The translations under genes and the position numbers were made by a program. 26,219 bases of DNA from JBOHCT01 sp050699055 (GTDB taxonomy: Bacteria > Actinomycetota > Actinomycetes > Streptosporangiales > JBOHCT01): contig JBOHCT010000035.1 of the NCBI GenBank assembly GCA_050699055.1, positions 1-26,219 of the forward strand, written 5' to 3'. Below are positions 13,038 through 21,481 of the stretch, piece after piece (position 1 is the first letter of the stretch; the number at the start of each line of letters is the position of its first letter). The notes beneath the pieces were generated by a model. It had not been told where the DNA came from. It did not search any database and saw only the letters and a program-made list of their open reading frames with translations.

Positions 13038-13610
13038 ATGTCAATTCAGACACGCCGGGAGCGCGAGCGGGCAGAGCGGGAGCGGTTGATCGTCACGACC
13101 GCGCGGGACCTGGCCGAGGCCGAGGGGTGGGACGCGGTGACGACGCGGCGACTCGCCGCGGAGATCGAGTACAGCCAGCCGGTTCTCTACAGCCATTTCT
13201 CCGGCAAGGACGCCATCATGACCGCGGTCGCGGTGGAGGGCTTTGCCGACCTCGCCGCCGCGCTGCGCACGGCCCGTACCTCGGCGGCCGGCCCACGGCA
13301 GGCCCTTGCCGACGTCGCCGCCTCCCACGCCGCGTTCGCCGAGCGACGACCGGCACTGTACGACGCGATGTTCACCCACGCCGTCGACCTGCCGTTCGCT
13401 GGCCCTGACGCGCCGGCCGCCCTGCACGCGGCGTTCACCGAACTACGCCAGACCTTGCGACCCCTTGCCGGAGACGACGATCTGGACACGCTCGCCGAGA
13501 CCTTTTGGAGCGGGCTGCACGGCCTCCTCGCGCTCACGCGCAACCGCAGGCTGCGGCGCGGGGACCAGCAGCGCCGATTGGCGCTGCTGGTCAGACGGTT
13601 CTCCACCTGA
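13038..13610 (+). CDS. TetR/AcrR family transcriptional regulator
   Basis: This 190-residue cytosolic repressor-type protein has an N-terminal TetR DNA-binding domain, about residues 14-62: RLIVTTARDLAEAEGWDAVT, TRRLAAEIEYSQPVLYSHFS, GKDAIM. The recognition helix is SQPVLYSHF. The C-terminal ligand domain (residues 70-190, LYDAMFTHAVDLPFAGPDAP; FWSGLHGLLALTR) resembles the WHG-type TetR C-terminal domain. Its ligand is unknown. The ATG at 13038 has no Shine-Dalgarno sequence but follows a TAGTAT -10 box by 6 bases. Two identical-arm palindromes lie in its own promoter and in that of the divergent DUF4267 gene, its probable target. Confidence 0.9.
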   Translation: MSIQTRRERERAERERLIVTTARDLAEAEGWDAVTTRRLAAEIEYSQPVLYSHFSGKDAIMTAVAVEGFADLAAALRTARTSAAGPRQALADVAASHAAFAERRPALYDAMFTHAVDLPFAGPDAPAALHAAFTELRQTLRPLAGDDDLDTLAETFWSGLHGLLALTRNRRLRRGDQQRRLALLVRRFST

Positions 13611-13638
13611 CCCGGGGGTGATGCCCGACGGCCCCGAC

Positions 13639-13654
13639 CGCCGGCCGACCGGCG
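13639..13654. terminator. Short hairpin between convergent genes
   Basis: CGCCGG and CCGGCG pair around a 4-base loop between the ends of tetR (13610) and the amidohydrolase (13658). It is possibly a bidirectional terminator, but weak. Confidence 0.35.
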
Positions 13655-13657
13655 TTC

Positions 13658-15031
13658 TCAGATCGAAGCGGCAGCGGCCGGTCGCAGGTGACGGGCGCGG
13701 CCGAGTTCCCCGACGAATGTTCCGTCGCGCACGATGACCTCCCCATGAGCGATGGTCGTCACCGGCCAGCCGCGGAGGGTCCGCCCGTCGTACACGGACC
13801 CGTCTGGACGCCCCTTGACGGCGAGAGGGTCGACCGTGCGCTCGGCGTCGAGGTCGACAGCGACGAGATCCGCGTCCGCGCCGGGTAGCAGGCTGCCCTT
13901 ACGGGGGTAGAGGCCGTGTGCTTTGGCGACGTTAGTACTGGTCATCGCGGCGATTCTGGGCAGCGGCAGTCCCCGCTTGTGGTGTCCCTCTGTGAGCATG
14001 AGGGGCAGTGTGAGGCCCATCTCGCCGAAGCCGAAAGCGCACCGAGCCAGTTCCGCCCGCGCCTTCTCCTCGAGATCGTTGGCGCAGTTGTCGGAGCCCA
14101 GGGTGTCGATCGCGCCATCCAGGACGTGTCCCCACAGGGACTCGACCTCCGCTCGTTCGCGGACGGGCGGGCGTACGACCGCTCGCAGGCCGCTCGGATC
14201 GTCGACGTCGACGCACAGGTAGTGGGGGCACGTCTCGAGGACCGTCCGGCCGTCGCCGTGCCAGGGCAGGCTGCGCAACGCTCCGGCTGTGGTTCCGGCG
14301 CTCACGTGCACGACGCACGCGCGGACGCCGTAGCTGTGCGCGAGGAGGCTCACGTGCGCGGCCGCGTCGAGCTCGGAGACGACCGGGTTGGTCCGCTCGA
14401 AGTGACGCAGGGAGTCCTCCGCCTGGTGGCGCAGCGTCTCCTGGTAGTAGCCGGAGATCTGGGCGTTCTCGCAGTGCACGCACAGCAGCGGATCAGTCGG
14501 CTGATCACGCAGGGTTTCGAGGACGCGGATGAGCCAGTCGTCGGTAAAGGAGAAGTCGGCGTGGAAGCGTTCCTCGTGTCCGCAGTAACCGAGGTAGTAC
14601 TTGAACGCGTTAACCCCGAAATCGCGGATCGCGATCGGGATCTCCTCGATATGGCGTTCTCGCGTCAGCCCGAGGATGAAACCGAAGTCGAGGTAGGAGT
14701 TGCTGGCGAAGGTGTCGATGCCCGCCGGCACCGACCCCGCCCACGCCTCTGTCGGCCGATAGAACGCGACCATGCTGGTGATCCCGCCGAGCGCCGCGAA
14801 GCGGGTGATGTCTCGGAGGTCGTCCGCGAGGTCACGGTAGACGCCCGGATGGACGTGGGCGTCGAGCAACCCGGGGAGGACCGCACACCCGGAGGCGTCC
14901 AGGGTCTGTGTTGCCGCCGGGGCCGCGCCCGGCTCGTACAGCCCCGCGATCCTGCCGTCGCGTACCCCGATGTCCGCGTGGGTCGGTGGCTCGGTCGCCA
15001 CCAGCCCGCCGTGCAGGAGTAGGTCCAGCAT
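13658..15031 (-). CDS. Hydantoinase/dihydropyrimidinase-like amidohydrolase (last gene of catabolic operon)
   Basis: This 457-residue metal-dependent cyclic amidohydrolase belongs to the dihydroorotase/dihydropyrimidinase/allantoinase superfamily; members hydrolyse cyclic amide (C-N) bonds in the cytosol. All binuclear-centre residues are visible: H59-x-H61 in LLDAHVHPG, Lys144 (the carbamylated Lys position) in VNAFKYYLGY, His186 in CVHCENA, His242 in VVHVSAG and Asp314 in LGSDNC. VLETCPHYL matches the hydantoinase ETCPxYL signature, and the C-terminal beta-sandwich strand (GSLLPGADADLVAVDLD) is complete. The substrate is unknown; HVHPG instead of the common HxHxx variants and the NAFKYYLGYCGHEE stretch suggest a less common subgroup. 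The ATG follows the stop of the LLM gene with no gap (TAGATG), so translation is coupled. Confidence 0.85.
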   Translation of the reverse strand: MLDLLLHGGLVATEPPTHADIGVRDGRIAGLYEPGAAPAATQTLDASGCAVLPGLLDAHVHPGVYRDLADDLRDITRFAALGGITSMVAFYRPTEAWAGSVPAGIDTFASNSYLDFGFILGLTRERHIEEIPIAIRDFGVNAFKYYLGYCGHEERFHADFSFTDDWLIRVLETLRDQPTDPLLCVHCENAQISGYYQETLRHQAEDSLRHFERTNPVVSELDAAAHVSLLAHSYGVRACVVHVSAGTTAGALRSLPWHGDGRTVLETCPHYLCVDVDDPSGLRAVVRPPVRERAEVESLWGHVLDGAIDTLGSDNCANDLEEKARAELARCAFGFGEMGLTLPLMLTEGHHKRGLPLPRIAAMTSTNVAKAHGLYPRKGSLLPGADADLVAVDLDAERTVDPLAVKGRPDGSVYDGRTLRGWPVTTIAHGEVIVRDGTFVGELGRARHLRPAAAASI

Positions 15032-15868
15032 CTACCGCTCCTTCGCGAGCAGCTTCTCGATCCCGGCAGGCCCGGCGTCCGCCGGATACAGAAGCACCGC
15101 GTCCGCGCCCGCGCGCTCGTACTCCGCGACCCGCCCCCAAAGGCGATCGGTGAGCGGCGCGCAGGTGCCGGCCGCGACGTCGGCGGGATCGGAGAGACCC
15201 TGGTTCCGGAAATGGCGCGCGTAGTTGGGGAAGATCGTGGCGTACCGGTCCGCCTGGGCGACGAGGGCGTCGGGCTCGTCGACGCGCAGGAACACCCCGA
15301 GGGTTGGCCGGGTCGGCGCCTGTTGATCTATACGCTCGCGAGCGCGCCGTACCCATGCGGGAGTGACCCAGTTCAACAGGACACCGTCCGCGTGCTCGGC
15401 GGCCACCGCCATCATCCGGTCGCCGAGCGCGGCGAGCCAGAGCGGAAAGCCCCGACCGAAGGCCAGCTCCGCTCGGGACAGCCGGCGCAGCTCGTCGACG
15501 TACGCCCGTGCGTGGGCGAGCGGAGAGGAGGGGTACGGGACGCCGAGCTGATCCGCGTACGCCTGGTGCGACACCCCGCAGCCGAGGACGAACCGGCCCT
15601 GGGAGAGCTCCTGCGCGCTGGCCGCGGCGAGGGCCATGTGCCGCGCCGGGCGGAACACTGTCCCCACCACACCGGGACCGACGCGCAGGCGAGACGTGGT
15701 CGACAGCGCCGCCGCGGAGGCGACGAACGGGTCACGTCCGGTGACCGGCCCCCCGACGATGCTCAGCTCAGGAAAGAGGAGGTACGCGAGACCCTGTGAC
15801 TCCGCCTGCCTGGCCAGCCTGGGGACATCGCCGAGCGGCGGGTCCTTGAGCGCGAGCCCTACCTGCAT
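15032..15868 (-). CDS. LLM class flavin (probably F420)-dependent oxidoreductase
   Basis: This 278-residue luciferase-like TIM barrel begins MQVGLALKDPPLGDVPRLAR and QAESQGLAYLLFPEL. It continues RDPFVASAAALSTTSRLRVG, the usual strand with GVVGTVF.RPARHMALAAAS, the LLM signature QGRFVLGCGVSHQAYADQLG, then PLWLAALGDRMMAVAAEHAD and GVLLNWVTPAWV. In actinomycetes such proteins mostly use coenzyme F420 for hydride transfer, though FMN-linked monooxygenases also exist; the sequence does not decide. It is at the short end for the family but appears whole. The ATG at 15868 is chosen over a long upstream frame (to 16252) that is antisense-like inside the MmgE/PrpD gene; AGAGGAC lies 4-10 bases upstream. 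It lies 7 bases after the preceding gene. Confidence 0.87.
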   Translation of the reverse strand: MQVGLALKDPPLGDVPRLARQAESQGLAYLLFPELSIVGGPVTGRDPFVASAAALSTTSRLRVGPGVVGTVFRPARHMALAAASAQELSQGRFVLGCGVSHQAYADQLGVPYPSSPLAHARAYVDELRRLSRAELAFGRGFPLWLAALGDRMMAVAAEHADGVLLNWVTPAWVRRARERIDQQAPTRPTLGVFLRVDEPDALVAQADRYATIFPNYARHFRNQGLSDPADVAAGTCAPLTDRLWGRVAEYERAGADAVLLYPADAGPAGIEKLLAKER

Positions 15869-15875
15869 GAGTCCT

Positions 15876-17219
15876 CTATTCGCGGCGCGCCGGGCGGTCG
15901 AGGAGGGGACCGGCCTTGGGGGCGCCGTCGAGCTTGTCGACGAGCGAGGCCAGGGCGGTGGCCTCGCCGGGGTGGAGCAGGCCGTCGAGCTTCGTGAGGA
16001 TCTCGGCTCGGCCGAAGGGATGGTGGTCGGCGTCCCCGACCGGGTTCGGCGTCTCGGCGCGAAGCTGGCGTCCGTCGCGCAGCCGGATCGTGACGCGGGC
16101 CGGCCGCTCGCGTGGCAGCCGCGCGTCCAGCTCCTCGCCGCGGACGACCGTCGTGCGATCCACGAGTCGGCGGACGAGAGGGTCCCGACGGCGGTCCTCC
16201 TCGAACGAGTCCGGCGACACGGTGCCGCGGGCGAGCGCGACGGCAACGACATACGGGATGGAGAACATCGCGGCGAGCCGCGTGGGGAAGCGGGTTCCGG
16301 CGAGCGATACCGCGAGGCGGTGGGTCTCGACGGTGACCGAGGCGACGTCTCTGAGGTCGCCCGGGTCGAGGTCCTTGCGCAGGTGGAGCACGGCGTCGGC
16401 CGCCGGGTGAGTGTATGAGCAGGCGGCGTGCCGCTTGAAGTAGCCGTGGCAGACGTCGAACCGCTCGCCGAGACCGTCGGTCAGAGCGTCGGGCTCGAAA
16501 TCGCCGAGGGGTCCACCGAGCGTGTGGCCCGCCGTGCCGTCCGCGTCGGCGAGTCCCGCCGCCGCGATGCGGGCGGCGACGAGGCCGTGCACGCCCGCGC
16601 CACCGATCCACGTGTTACGGAAGAAGCTACCGCCGAGGACCGAGGCCCACGGCGGCGCGAAGACCAGCCCGGTCGCGGCATCGAGGGCGGCGGCGAGCGC
16701 CGGAGCCGAGAGTCCGAGAAGGCGCCCCGCGGCCGCGGCCGCACCCGCTGTCCCCCAATGACCGTGGGTGTGGATCTCCGGTCGGGTGGTCGTGGCGCGA
16801 CCGAAGCGCGCCGCGACCTCGTGGCCCGCGACGAACGCGGCGAGGAGCTCGGTACCCGGCGTCGGCCTGGCCTGCGCCAACGCGAGGGCGGCGAAGGCGG
16901 CGTGGGCCGCGGGATGGCCGCGTGCGTACTTGTTGCCCTCGTCGAGCTCGAGCGCGCAGGCGGCGGTGCCGTTGAGCCAGACCGCGGCGTCCACGTCGGT
17001 GTGCCGCCCGGCTCCGATCAGTGTCGCCGGGCCGTCGGGAGGGTCCCACGCGTCGATGAGACGGCGCAGCTCCGGGGTTCGGGCCCCGGCGGCCGTCACG
17101 CCGAGGGTGTCCAGCAGAACCAGTCGGGCACGGTCGCGTACGGCGTCGGGAAGCCGCTCCCACCGCAGCTCGGCGATGAACTCGCCGAGCTCGCGCAGGC
17201 GCTCGCGTGTCTCGTTCAC
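15876..17219 (-). CDS. MmgE/PrpD family protein 1
   Basis: This is a full-length (447 residue) member of the 2-methylcitrate dehydratase / cis-aconitate decarboxylase / iminodisuccinate epimerase superfamily. The N-terminal helical domain is residues 1-260: RARLVLLDTLGVTAAGARTP, WLNGTAACALELDEGNKYAR, HPAAHAAFAALALA, THGHWGTAGAAAAAGRLLGL. The lid/alpha-beta domain follows with GYFKRHAACSYTHPAADAVL, the family's active-site 'K...C.YTHPA.DA' segment, and FSIPYVVAVALARG. Members dehydrate, decarboxylate or epimerise small polycarboxylic or amino-dicarboxylic acids. The GTG start gives a 4-base overlap with the second MmgE/PrpD gene. The two share the fold but little sequence, so they probably act on different intermediates or form a hetero-oligomer. 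Which reaction is not readable. Confidence 0.88.
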   Translation of the reverse strand: MNETRERLRELGEFIAELRWERLPDAVRDRARLVLLDTLGVTAAGARTPELRRLIDAWDPPDGPATLIGAGRHTDVDAAVWLNGTAACALELDEGNKYARGHPAAHAAFAALALAQARPTPGTELLAAFVAGHEVAARFGRATTTRPEIHTHGHWGTAGAAAAAGRLLGLSAPALAAALDAATGLVFAPPWASVLGGSFFRNTWIGGAGVHGLVAARIAAAGLADADGTAGHTLGGPLGDFEPDALTDGLGERFDVCHGYFKRHAACSYTHPAADAVLHLRKDLDPGDLRDVASVTVETHRLAVSLAGTRFPTRLAAMFSIPYVVAVALARGTVSPDSFEEDRRRDPLVRRLVDRTTVVRGEELDARLPRERPARVTIRLRDGRQLRAETPNPVGDADHHPFGRAEILTKLDGLLHPGEATALASLVDKLDGAPKAGPLLDRPARRE

Positions 17220-18631
17220 GGCTCCTCCTCGAGGCGCGCGGCGAGGGCGAGGACGTCGGCGACGGACGGCGCGTCGGCGAGGCCAAGGACCGCCTCCTCG
17301 AGCCTGGCGACCCGCTCGTTCGGTAGAGCCCGGCGGGCGCCGAGGGCGAACTTGGCCGCCAGTTCGGCATCGGAGAGCGGGTTGTCCGGCCCGCCGCGGT
17401 TGGCGTCGACGCGTACCTCGTGGGTCTGGCCGGTCCTCGTACGAATGCGGAGCACGGCGGGGAACTGCCGTGGGAAGATCTCATCGCAGTGCGCGTCGGG
17501 TACGCACGTGACCTTCGAGGCCAGGTCCAGTCGGTGTGGGTCCCGTGCAGCCTCGTCGGTGAAGTCGTCGAGCCATACCCCGAGACCGCCGCCGCCGGTC
17601 AGCGCGGCGGCGACCGTGTATGGCCCGGAGAATGCCGCGGCGTACCCGCTGGGCGGGGCGGCCTTGATCTCGGGCGGCTGCGCGATCGTGCGTAGGACCG
17701 CGGCGGGGGCGCCCAGCTCGATCGAGTCCACGTCATCGACAGCGAGCCCGTTGGCCTTGAGCCGGAGTGCGGCGTCGATGCCGGCGTGGGTGAAGTGGTT
17801 GCAGGGATAGGGCTTGAAGAAGATCCCGGGCGTCTCCCATCTGTCGCCCAGATCGCGTACGACCAGGTCAGGGCGTGCGTTGTCGCCGCACCAGGCCTGA
17901 AAGAAGCCGAAACGTCCCTCGAGGACTGTCGGTGGCCCGGTGAGCCCACGGCGGGCGAGGTCGCCCGCGGCCACGGCCGCGTGTGCGGCCCACCCGCAGT
18001 GCACGCGCTTGACAGTGCCCCCGGTCCGGTTGGCCTCCAGCAGGCCGGCTCCCATGCTGGCGGCGATGCCGGCGGCCGCGGCGATGCCGGCCGGGTCGAG
18101 CTCGTACAGCATGCCGACAGCGACGGCGGCCCCGACGGTGCCGCAGATCGCGGTCGCGTGCTGGCCGCGTTCGAAGAAGATCGAGTTGCCGAGCGCCTCG
18201 TCGTAGCCGGCCACGCCGAGGCGTACACAGACCTCGTCGCCCACGGCGACGGCGTCGAGCAGAGCGGTACCCGTACGCCCCTCGGCCTCGGCGGCGGCCA
18301 GCGCGGCGGGGACGACGGACGAGCTGGGATGCAGGACCGAGGGGAGATGGGTGTCGTCGAAGTCGAGGGCGTGGGCGAGGGTGCCGTCCACGAGCGCGGC
18401 ACTCGGCGCCGGATAGCGTCGGGTCCGACCGATCACGTGTGCGACCTCGTGCCCTCCCCATCCGTCGACGGTCTCGGTCACGATGCGGGCCGGCTCCTCG
18501 GTAGCGGCGGCCAGGCAGTTTCCCATCACGTCGAGCACCCGGCGGGCGGCGTCGCCGCGCAGCGTCTCCGGGAGGCCGGTCTCACGGGCTCTGGCGGCGA
18601 AGGCCGCGACCTGCTCGATGAGCGCGGTCAC
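17216..18631 (-). CDS. MmgE/PrpD family protein 2
   Basis: The second family member has 471 residues: VLDVMGNCLAAATEEPARIV, YPAPSAALVDGTLAHALDFD, DTHLPSVLHPSSSVVPAALA, QHATAICGTVGAAVAVGMLY, RVHCGWAAHAAVAAGDLARR, and the active-site-region segment IFFKPYPCNHFTHAGIDAAL. The DFDDTH and GRFGFF motifs place it in the branch with bacterial MmgE/PrpD and iminodisuccinate epimerase-like proteins, closer to consensus than its neighbour. The GTG at 18631 is chosen for the GTGA overlap with the cyclase-family stop; the open frame reaches 18967 only as antisense-like sequence. It probably acts on a carboxylic acid intermediate of the operon's pathway. Confidence 0.88.
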   Translation of the reverse strand: MTALIEQVAAFAARARETGLPETLRGDAARRVLDVMGNCLAAATEEPARIVTETVDGWGGHEVAHVIGRTRRYPAPSAALVDGTLAHALDFDDTHLPSVLHPSSSVVPAALAAAEAEGRTGTALLDAVAVGDEVCVRLGVAGYDEALGNSIFFERGQHATAICGTVGAAVAVGMLYELDPAGIAAAAGIAASMGAGLLEANRTGGTVKRVHCGWAAHAAVAAGDLARRGLTGPPTVLEGRFGFFQAWCGDNARPDLVVRDLGDRWETPGIFFKPYPCNHFTHAGIDAALRLKANGLAVDDVDSIELGAPAAVLRTIAQPPEIKAAPPSGYAAAFSGPYTVAAALTGGGGLGVWLDDFTDEAARDPHRLDLASKVTCVPDAHCDEIFPRQFPAVLRIRTRTGQTHEVRVDANRGGPDNPLSDAELAAKFALGARRALPNERVARLEEAVLGLADAPSVADVLALAARLEEEP

Positions 18632-19440
18632 CCGCCCACCACCGCGATGGGGCGCACCGGCGAGCCGGTGCCGCCGACGATCTTGAGCGGGGTGAGGACG
18701 AAGAGGAACTCGGTCACTTCCGCCGCGGCGAGGGCGTCGAGGTCGAGGTGCTCGATGATGTGAATGCCGCGCTCGACGAGCAGCAGCCGGTGGACGGGGA
18801 GGAGCCGGTGCCCCTGACCGGCCGGTATCTGCTCGTAGGCGGTGGTGTCGCCCCCCGTCGCCCGTACCTGTCGGTCGGCGAGCCAGGCCGCGCCGTCCTC
18901 TGTGACGCCTGGCACGCCCGTCGAGTGCCCGAGGTAGGCGTCCGGGTCGTCCCAGTTGCGTGCCCACCCGGTGCGCACGAGCGCGACATCGCCCTCGCGC
19001 GGCTCGACACCTGCCTGCGCGGCGGCGTCCGCGAGGTCGCGGGCGGTGATGCCTTCACCGCCCGCGAGAACAGCGACGCCACGGGCGGAGGCCACGTCCA
19101 ACAGCACGCCACGGCAGACCATCGGGGCGATCGTGTCGACGCCGAGCGCGGAGAAACGCCCGGTCCGCTGGGTCTCGTCGGCCGGCAGGCCGCCGTGCAG
19201 GCGACCGTCATGGGAGACGTGCGCCAGGGCGTCGACGTGCGTGCCGACGTGTCCGCCCGTCACGATCATCTCGCTGGCCGCCGAGCCGCCGTCGGGCCGG
19301 ACCGTGTCGCCGTGTCGGCGCGTCAACGCGAGGCGGAAACCCGGGTGGTTCGGCGAGCAGGGGATGCCCGCCTCGAGGGGCTGCGCGAGATCGTAGACCG
19401 TCACGCCGCGCGTGGCCGCGCCGAGCAGTGCGTCGCTCAC
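18628..19440 (-). CDS. Cyclase-family (kynurenine formamidase-like) metal hydrolase
   Basis: This is a 270-residue protein of the PF04199 'cyclase' family, which includes kynurenine formamidases, isatin hydrolases and cyclic-imide hydrolases. The metal site motif is clear: TGGHVGTHVDALAH with His64, His68, Asp70 and His74 (family pattern HxGTHxDxPxH; here Leu73 stands near the usual Pro). GEGITARDLADAA, DVALVRTGWARNWDDPDAYL, GVTEDGAAWLADRQVRATGG and the C-terminal LLLVERGIHIIEHLDLDALA are also typical. It would hydrolyse an amide, imide or lactam-like bond in the cytosol. It overlaps both neighbours by 4 bases (GTGA). With the downstream hydantoinase-like enzyme it gives the operon two unrelated C-N hydrolases. 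Confidence 0.88.
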   Translation of the reverse strand: MSDALLGAATRGVTVYDLAQPLEAGIPCSPNHPGFRLALTRRHGDTVRPDGGSAASEMIVTGGHVGTHVDALAHVSHDGRLHGGLPADETQRTGRFSALGVDTIAPMVCRGVLLDVASARGVAVLAGGEGITARDLADAAAQAGVEPREGDVALVRTGWARNWDDPDAYLGHSTGVPGVTEDGAAWLADRQVRATGGDTTAYEQIPAGQGHRLLPVHRLLLVERGIHIIEHLDLDALAAAEVTEFLFVLTPLKIVGGTGSPVRPIAVVGG

Positions 19441-20291
19441 GAGATCGTCTCCCCTCCGTACGCGTGCGCGAGCTCCAGCGTCCGGCGGGCGGACGCGACG
19501 ACGGCCTCGTCGACGAACCGGCCGGCCGCTGTGACGGACGCGCCGCGCCCCTGCGACTCGGCCACGGAGAGAGCGTCGATGAGGGCTCTGGCGTCGGCGA
19601 TCTCATCGTCTGTCGGAGTGAAGACCCCGTTGATCACATCGAGCTGGGCGGGGTGGATCGCCGAGCGTCCGTGAAAGCCCATCGCCCGGCCTCGGACGCA
19701 GGAGGCGCGCAGGCCGTCCAGGTCCCGCACGGCCGTGAAAACGCTCTGGACGGGCGGGGGCAGGCCGGCGGCTCGGCCGGCCACGACGACCCGGCCGCGG
19801 GCGAAGTCCAGCGTCGCGTTGTCGACCTGCGGGCCGGCCCTGAGGTCGGCCCGCAGGTCGGCTTCACCCAGGCTGATGCCGGCGACGCTGTCGGACGCGG
19901 TGGCGAGGGTGTACGCCAGCTCGACGCCGGTGGCGGACTCGATCAACAGGTGCAGCGGGAGGCCGCCGCTCGCCCGCGCGGCCCGGCGCACCTGCTCTGG
20001 CCCTTCGCACTTGGGCAGGCGGATGCCCGCGACCTCCCCGTGAGCGATAGCGGCGATGTCCGCCGCGGCGCGTCGGGACGCGAACCCGTTCACGCGTACG
20101 TAGGTCGGTTTGGGTGGGCGGTCCGCGAGCAGCTCGCGGGCGGCGGCGCGGGCCGCGTCCTTGCGGTCGGGCGGGACCGCGTCCTCCAGGTCGAGGATGA
20201 TGGCGTCGGCGCCGCTCGCGTAGGCCTTCGCGACCCGCCGCCCGTCGTTCGCCGGGACGTAGAGGTAGCTGCGGTGGAGCGCCTGCGTCAT
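19437..20291 (-). CDS. HpcH/HpaI aldolase / citrate lyase beta-subunit-type CoA-ester lyase
   Basis: This 284-residue TIM-barrel lyase matches the CitE/malyl-CoA/citramalyl-CoA lyase family: SYLYVPANDGRRVAKAYASG, ADAIILDLEDAV, YVRVNGF with substrate-binding Arg66, LHLLIESATGVELAYTLA with Mg ligand Glu118, GISLGEADLRADLR with Mg ligand Asp145, and GFHGRSAIHPAQLDVINGVF. Family members cleave (3S)-hydroxyacyl-CoA esters such as malyl-CoA or citramalyl-CoA to an acyl-CoA and a 2-oxo acid. Placed next to a CaiB-type CoA-transferase, it is the natural cleavage step after CoA activation. Substrate identity is not shown. The ATG overlaps the CaiB stop by 4 bases. Confidence 0.9.
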   Translation of the reverse strand: MTQALHRSYLYVPANDGRRVAKAYASGADAIILDLEDAVPPDRKDAARAAARELLADRPPKPTYVRVNGFASRRAAADIAAIAHGEVAGIRLPKCEGPEQVRRAARASGGLPLHLLIESATGVELAYTLATASDSVAGISLGEADLRADLRAGPQVDNATLDFARGRVVVAGRAAGLPPPVQSVFTAVRDLDGLRASCVRGRAMGFHGRSAIHPAQLDVINGVFTPTDDEIADARALIDALSVAESQGRGASVTAAGRFVDEAVVASARRTLELAHAYGGETIS

Positions 20292-21481
20292 ATGACGCCC
20301 TTGTCGCGCAACTCGGCGAGATCGTCATCGCCCAGCCCCAAAGCCCCGTACACCTCGGTGTTGTGCTCGCCGAGCCGCGGCCCGGTCGATCTGATGCGGC
20401 CCGGTGTTCCCGAGAGCCGGAACATCACGTTCTGCATCCGCAGCGGTCCCAGCTCGGGGTCGTCGACAGTCGCGATCGAGTCCAGGGCCGCGTATTGCGG
20501 ATCGCGCATGACGTCGGCGACGTCGTAGATCGGTGCGACCGCGGCGTGTGCCTTCTCGAACTCCTCGACGACCTCGTCGCGGGTCCGGCGGGCGATCCAG
20601 TCGCCGACGGCCGCGTCGAGCTCGTCGGCGTGTTTCGCGCGTTCACCGCCGGACGCGAACCACGGTTCGTCGATGAGCTCGGGACGCCCCACCAGGCGCA
20701 TCACCCGTTCCGCGACCCGCTGCGCGCTGGTCGAGATCGCCACCCACCGGCCGTCTTTCGTCCGGTAGGTGTTGCGGGGGGCGTTGTTGGCGGACCTGTT
20801 CCCTGTCCGTTGCTGAGTGACGCCGAGCTGGTCGTACACGGTGGGCTGGGAGCCGAGGACGGTGAGAATGGGCTCGATGATGGCCATGTCGACGACCTGG
20901 CCCCGGCCGCCGCGCTCCCTGGCGCGAAGCGCGGCCATCACGCCGAAGGCGGTCGTGATCGCCGCTATCCCGTCCGCGAGACCGAACGGCGGCAGGGTGG
21001 GCGGCCCGTCGGGCTGACCCGTGATCGCGGCGAAGCCGCTCATCGCCTCGGCGAGGGTGCCGAACCCGGGGCGACCGGCGTACGGCCCGTACTGCCCGAA
21101 GCCCGTCACCCGTGCGAGCACGAGCCCCGGGTTGTCGGCCGCGAGCACGTCATAGCCGAGACCCCACCGTTCCAGGGTGCCGGGCCGGAAGTTCTCGATG
21201 ACGACGTCGGCGTCGGCGCACAGGCGCCGGAAGAGCCGCTGCCCCTCGTCCGAGCCGAGATAGAGGGTTGCGGCCTTCTTGTTGCGCGCGAGCAGCTTCC
21301 ACCACAGTGGCACGCCATCCTTCTGCGCGCCGTGGCGACGGGCGGGGTCACCGTCTCTTGGATGCTCGATCTTGATGACCTCGGCGCCGAAGTCTCCGAG
21401 AAGCGTCGCCGCGAGCGGTCCCGCGAAAAGCGTCGCCGCGTCGACGACCTTCAATCCGCCCAGGGCCGGCGTGTCCGTCAT
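20288..21481 (-). CDS. CaiB/BaiF family (class III) CoA-transferase
   Basis: This is a full-length (397 residue) class III CoA-transferase that moves CoA between carboxylic acids through an aspartyl-CoA thioester. Motifs: LKVVDAATLFAGPLAATLLG, DFGAEVIKIEHPRDGD, VVIENFRPGTLERWGLGYDV, RVTGFGQYGPYAGRPGFGTL, GLADGIAAITTAFGVMAALR with probable catalytic Asp170, and RGGRGQVVDMAIIEP. The ATG at 21481 starts at the family's usual N-terminus and overlaps the iclR stop by 4 bases; the longer frame to 22303 is antisense-like within iclR. It probably activates the operon's acid intermediate for the adjacent CoA-ester lyase; succinyl-CoA is the usual donor in such pairs, but this is inference. Confidence 0.92.
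   Translation of the reverse strand: MTDTPALGGLKVVDAATLFAGPLAATLLGDFGAEVIKIEHPRDGDPARRHGAQKDGVPLWWKLLARNKKAATLYLGSDEGQRLFRRLCADADVVIENFRPGTLERWGLGYDVLAADNPGLVLARVTGFGQYGPYAGRPGFGTLAEAMSGFAAITGQPDGPPTLPPFGLADGIAAITTAFGVMAALRARERGGRGQVVDMAIIEPILTVLGSQPTVYDQLGVTQQRTGNRSANNAPRNTYRTKDGRWVAISTSAQRVAERVMRLVGRPELIDEPWFASGGERAKHADELDAAVGDWIARRTRDEVVEEFEKAHAAVAPIYDVADVMRDPQYAALDSIATVDDPELGPLRMQNVMFRLSGTPGRIRSTGPRLGEHNTEVYGALGLGDDDLAELRDKGVI

Noticed and set aside
13916..15022. Plus-strand frame (368 codons) opposite the amidohydrolase
   Set aside because: Antisense shadow; the minus strand has complete metal-site motifs.
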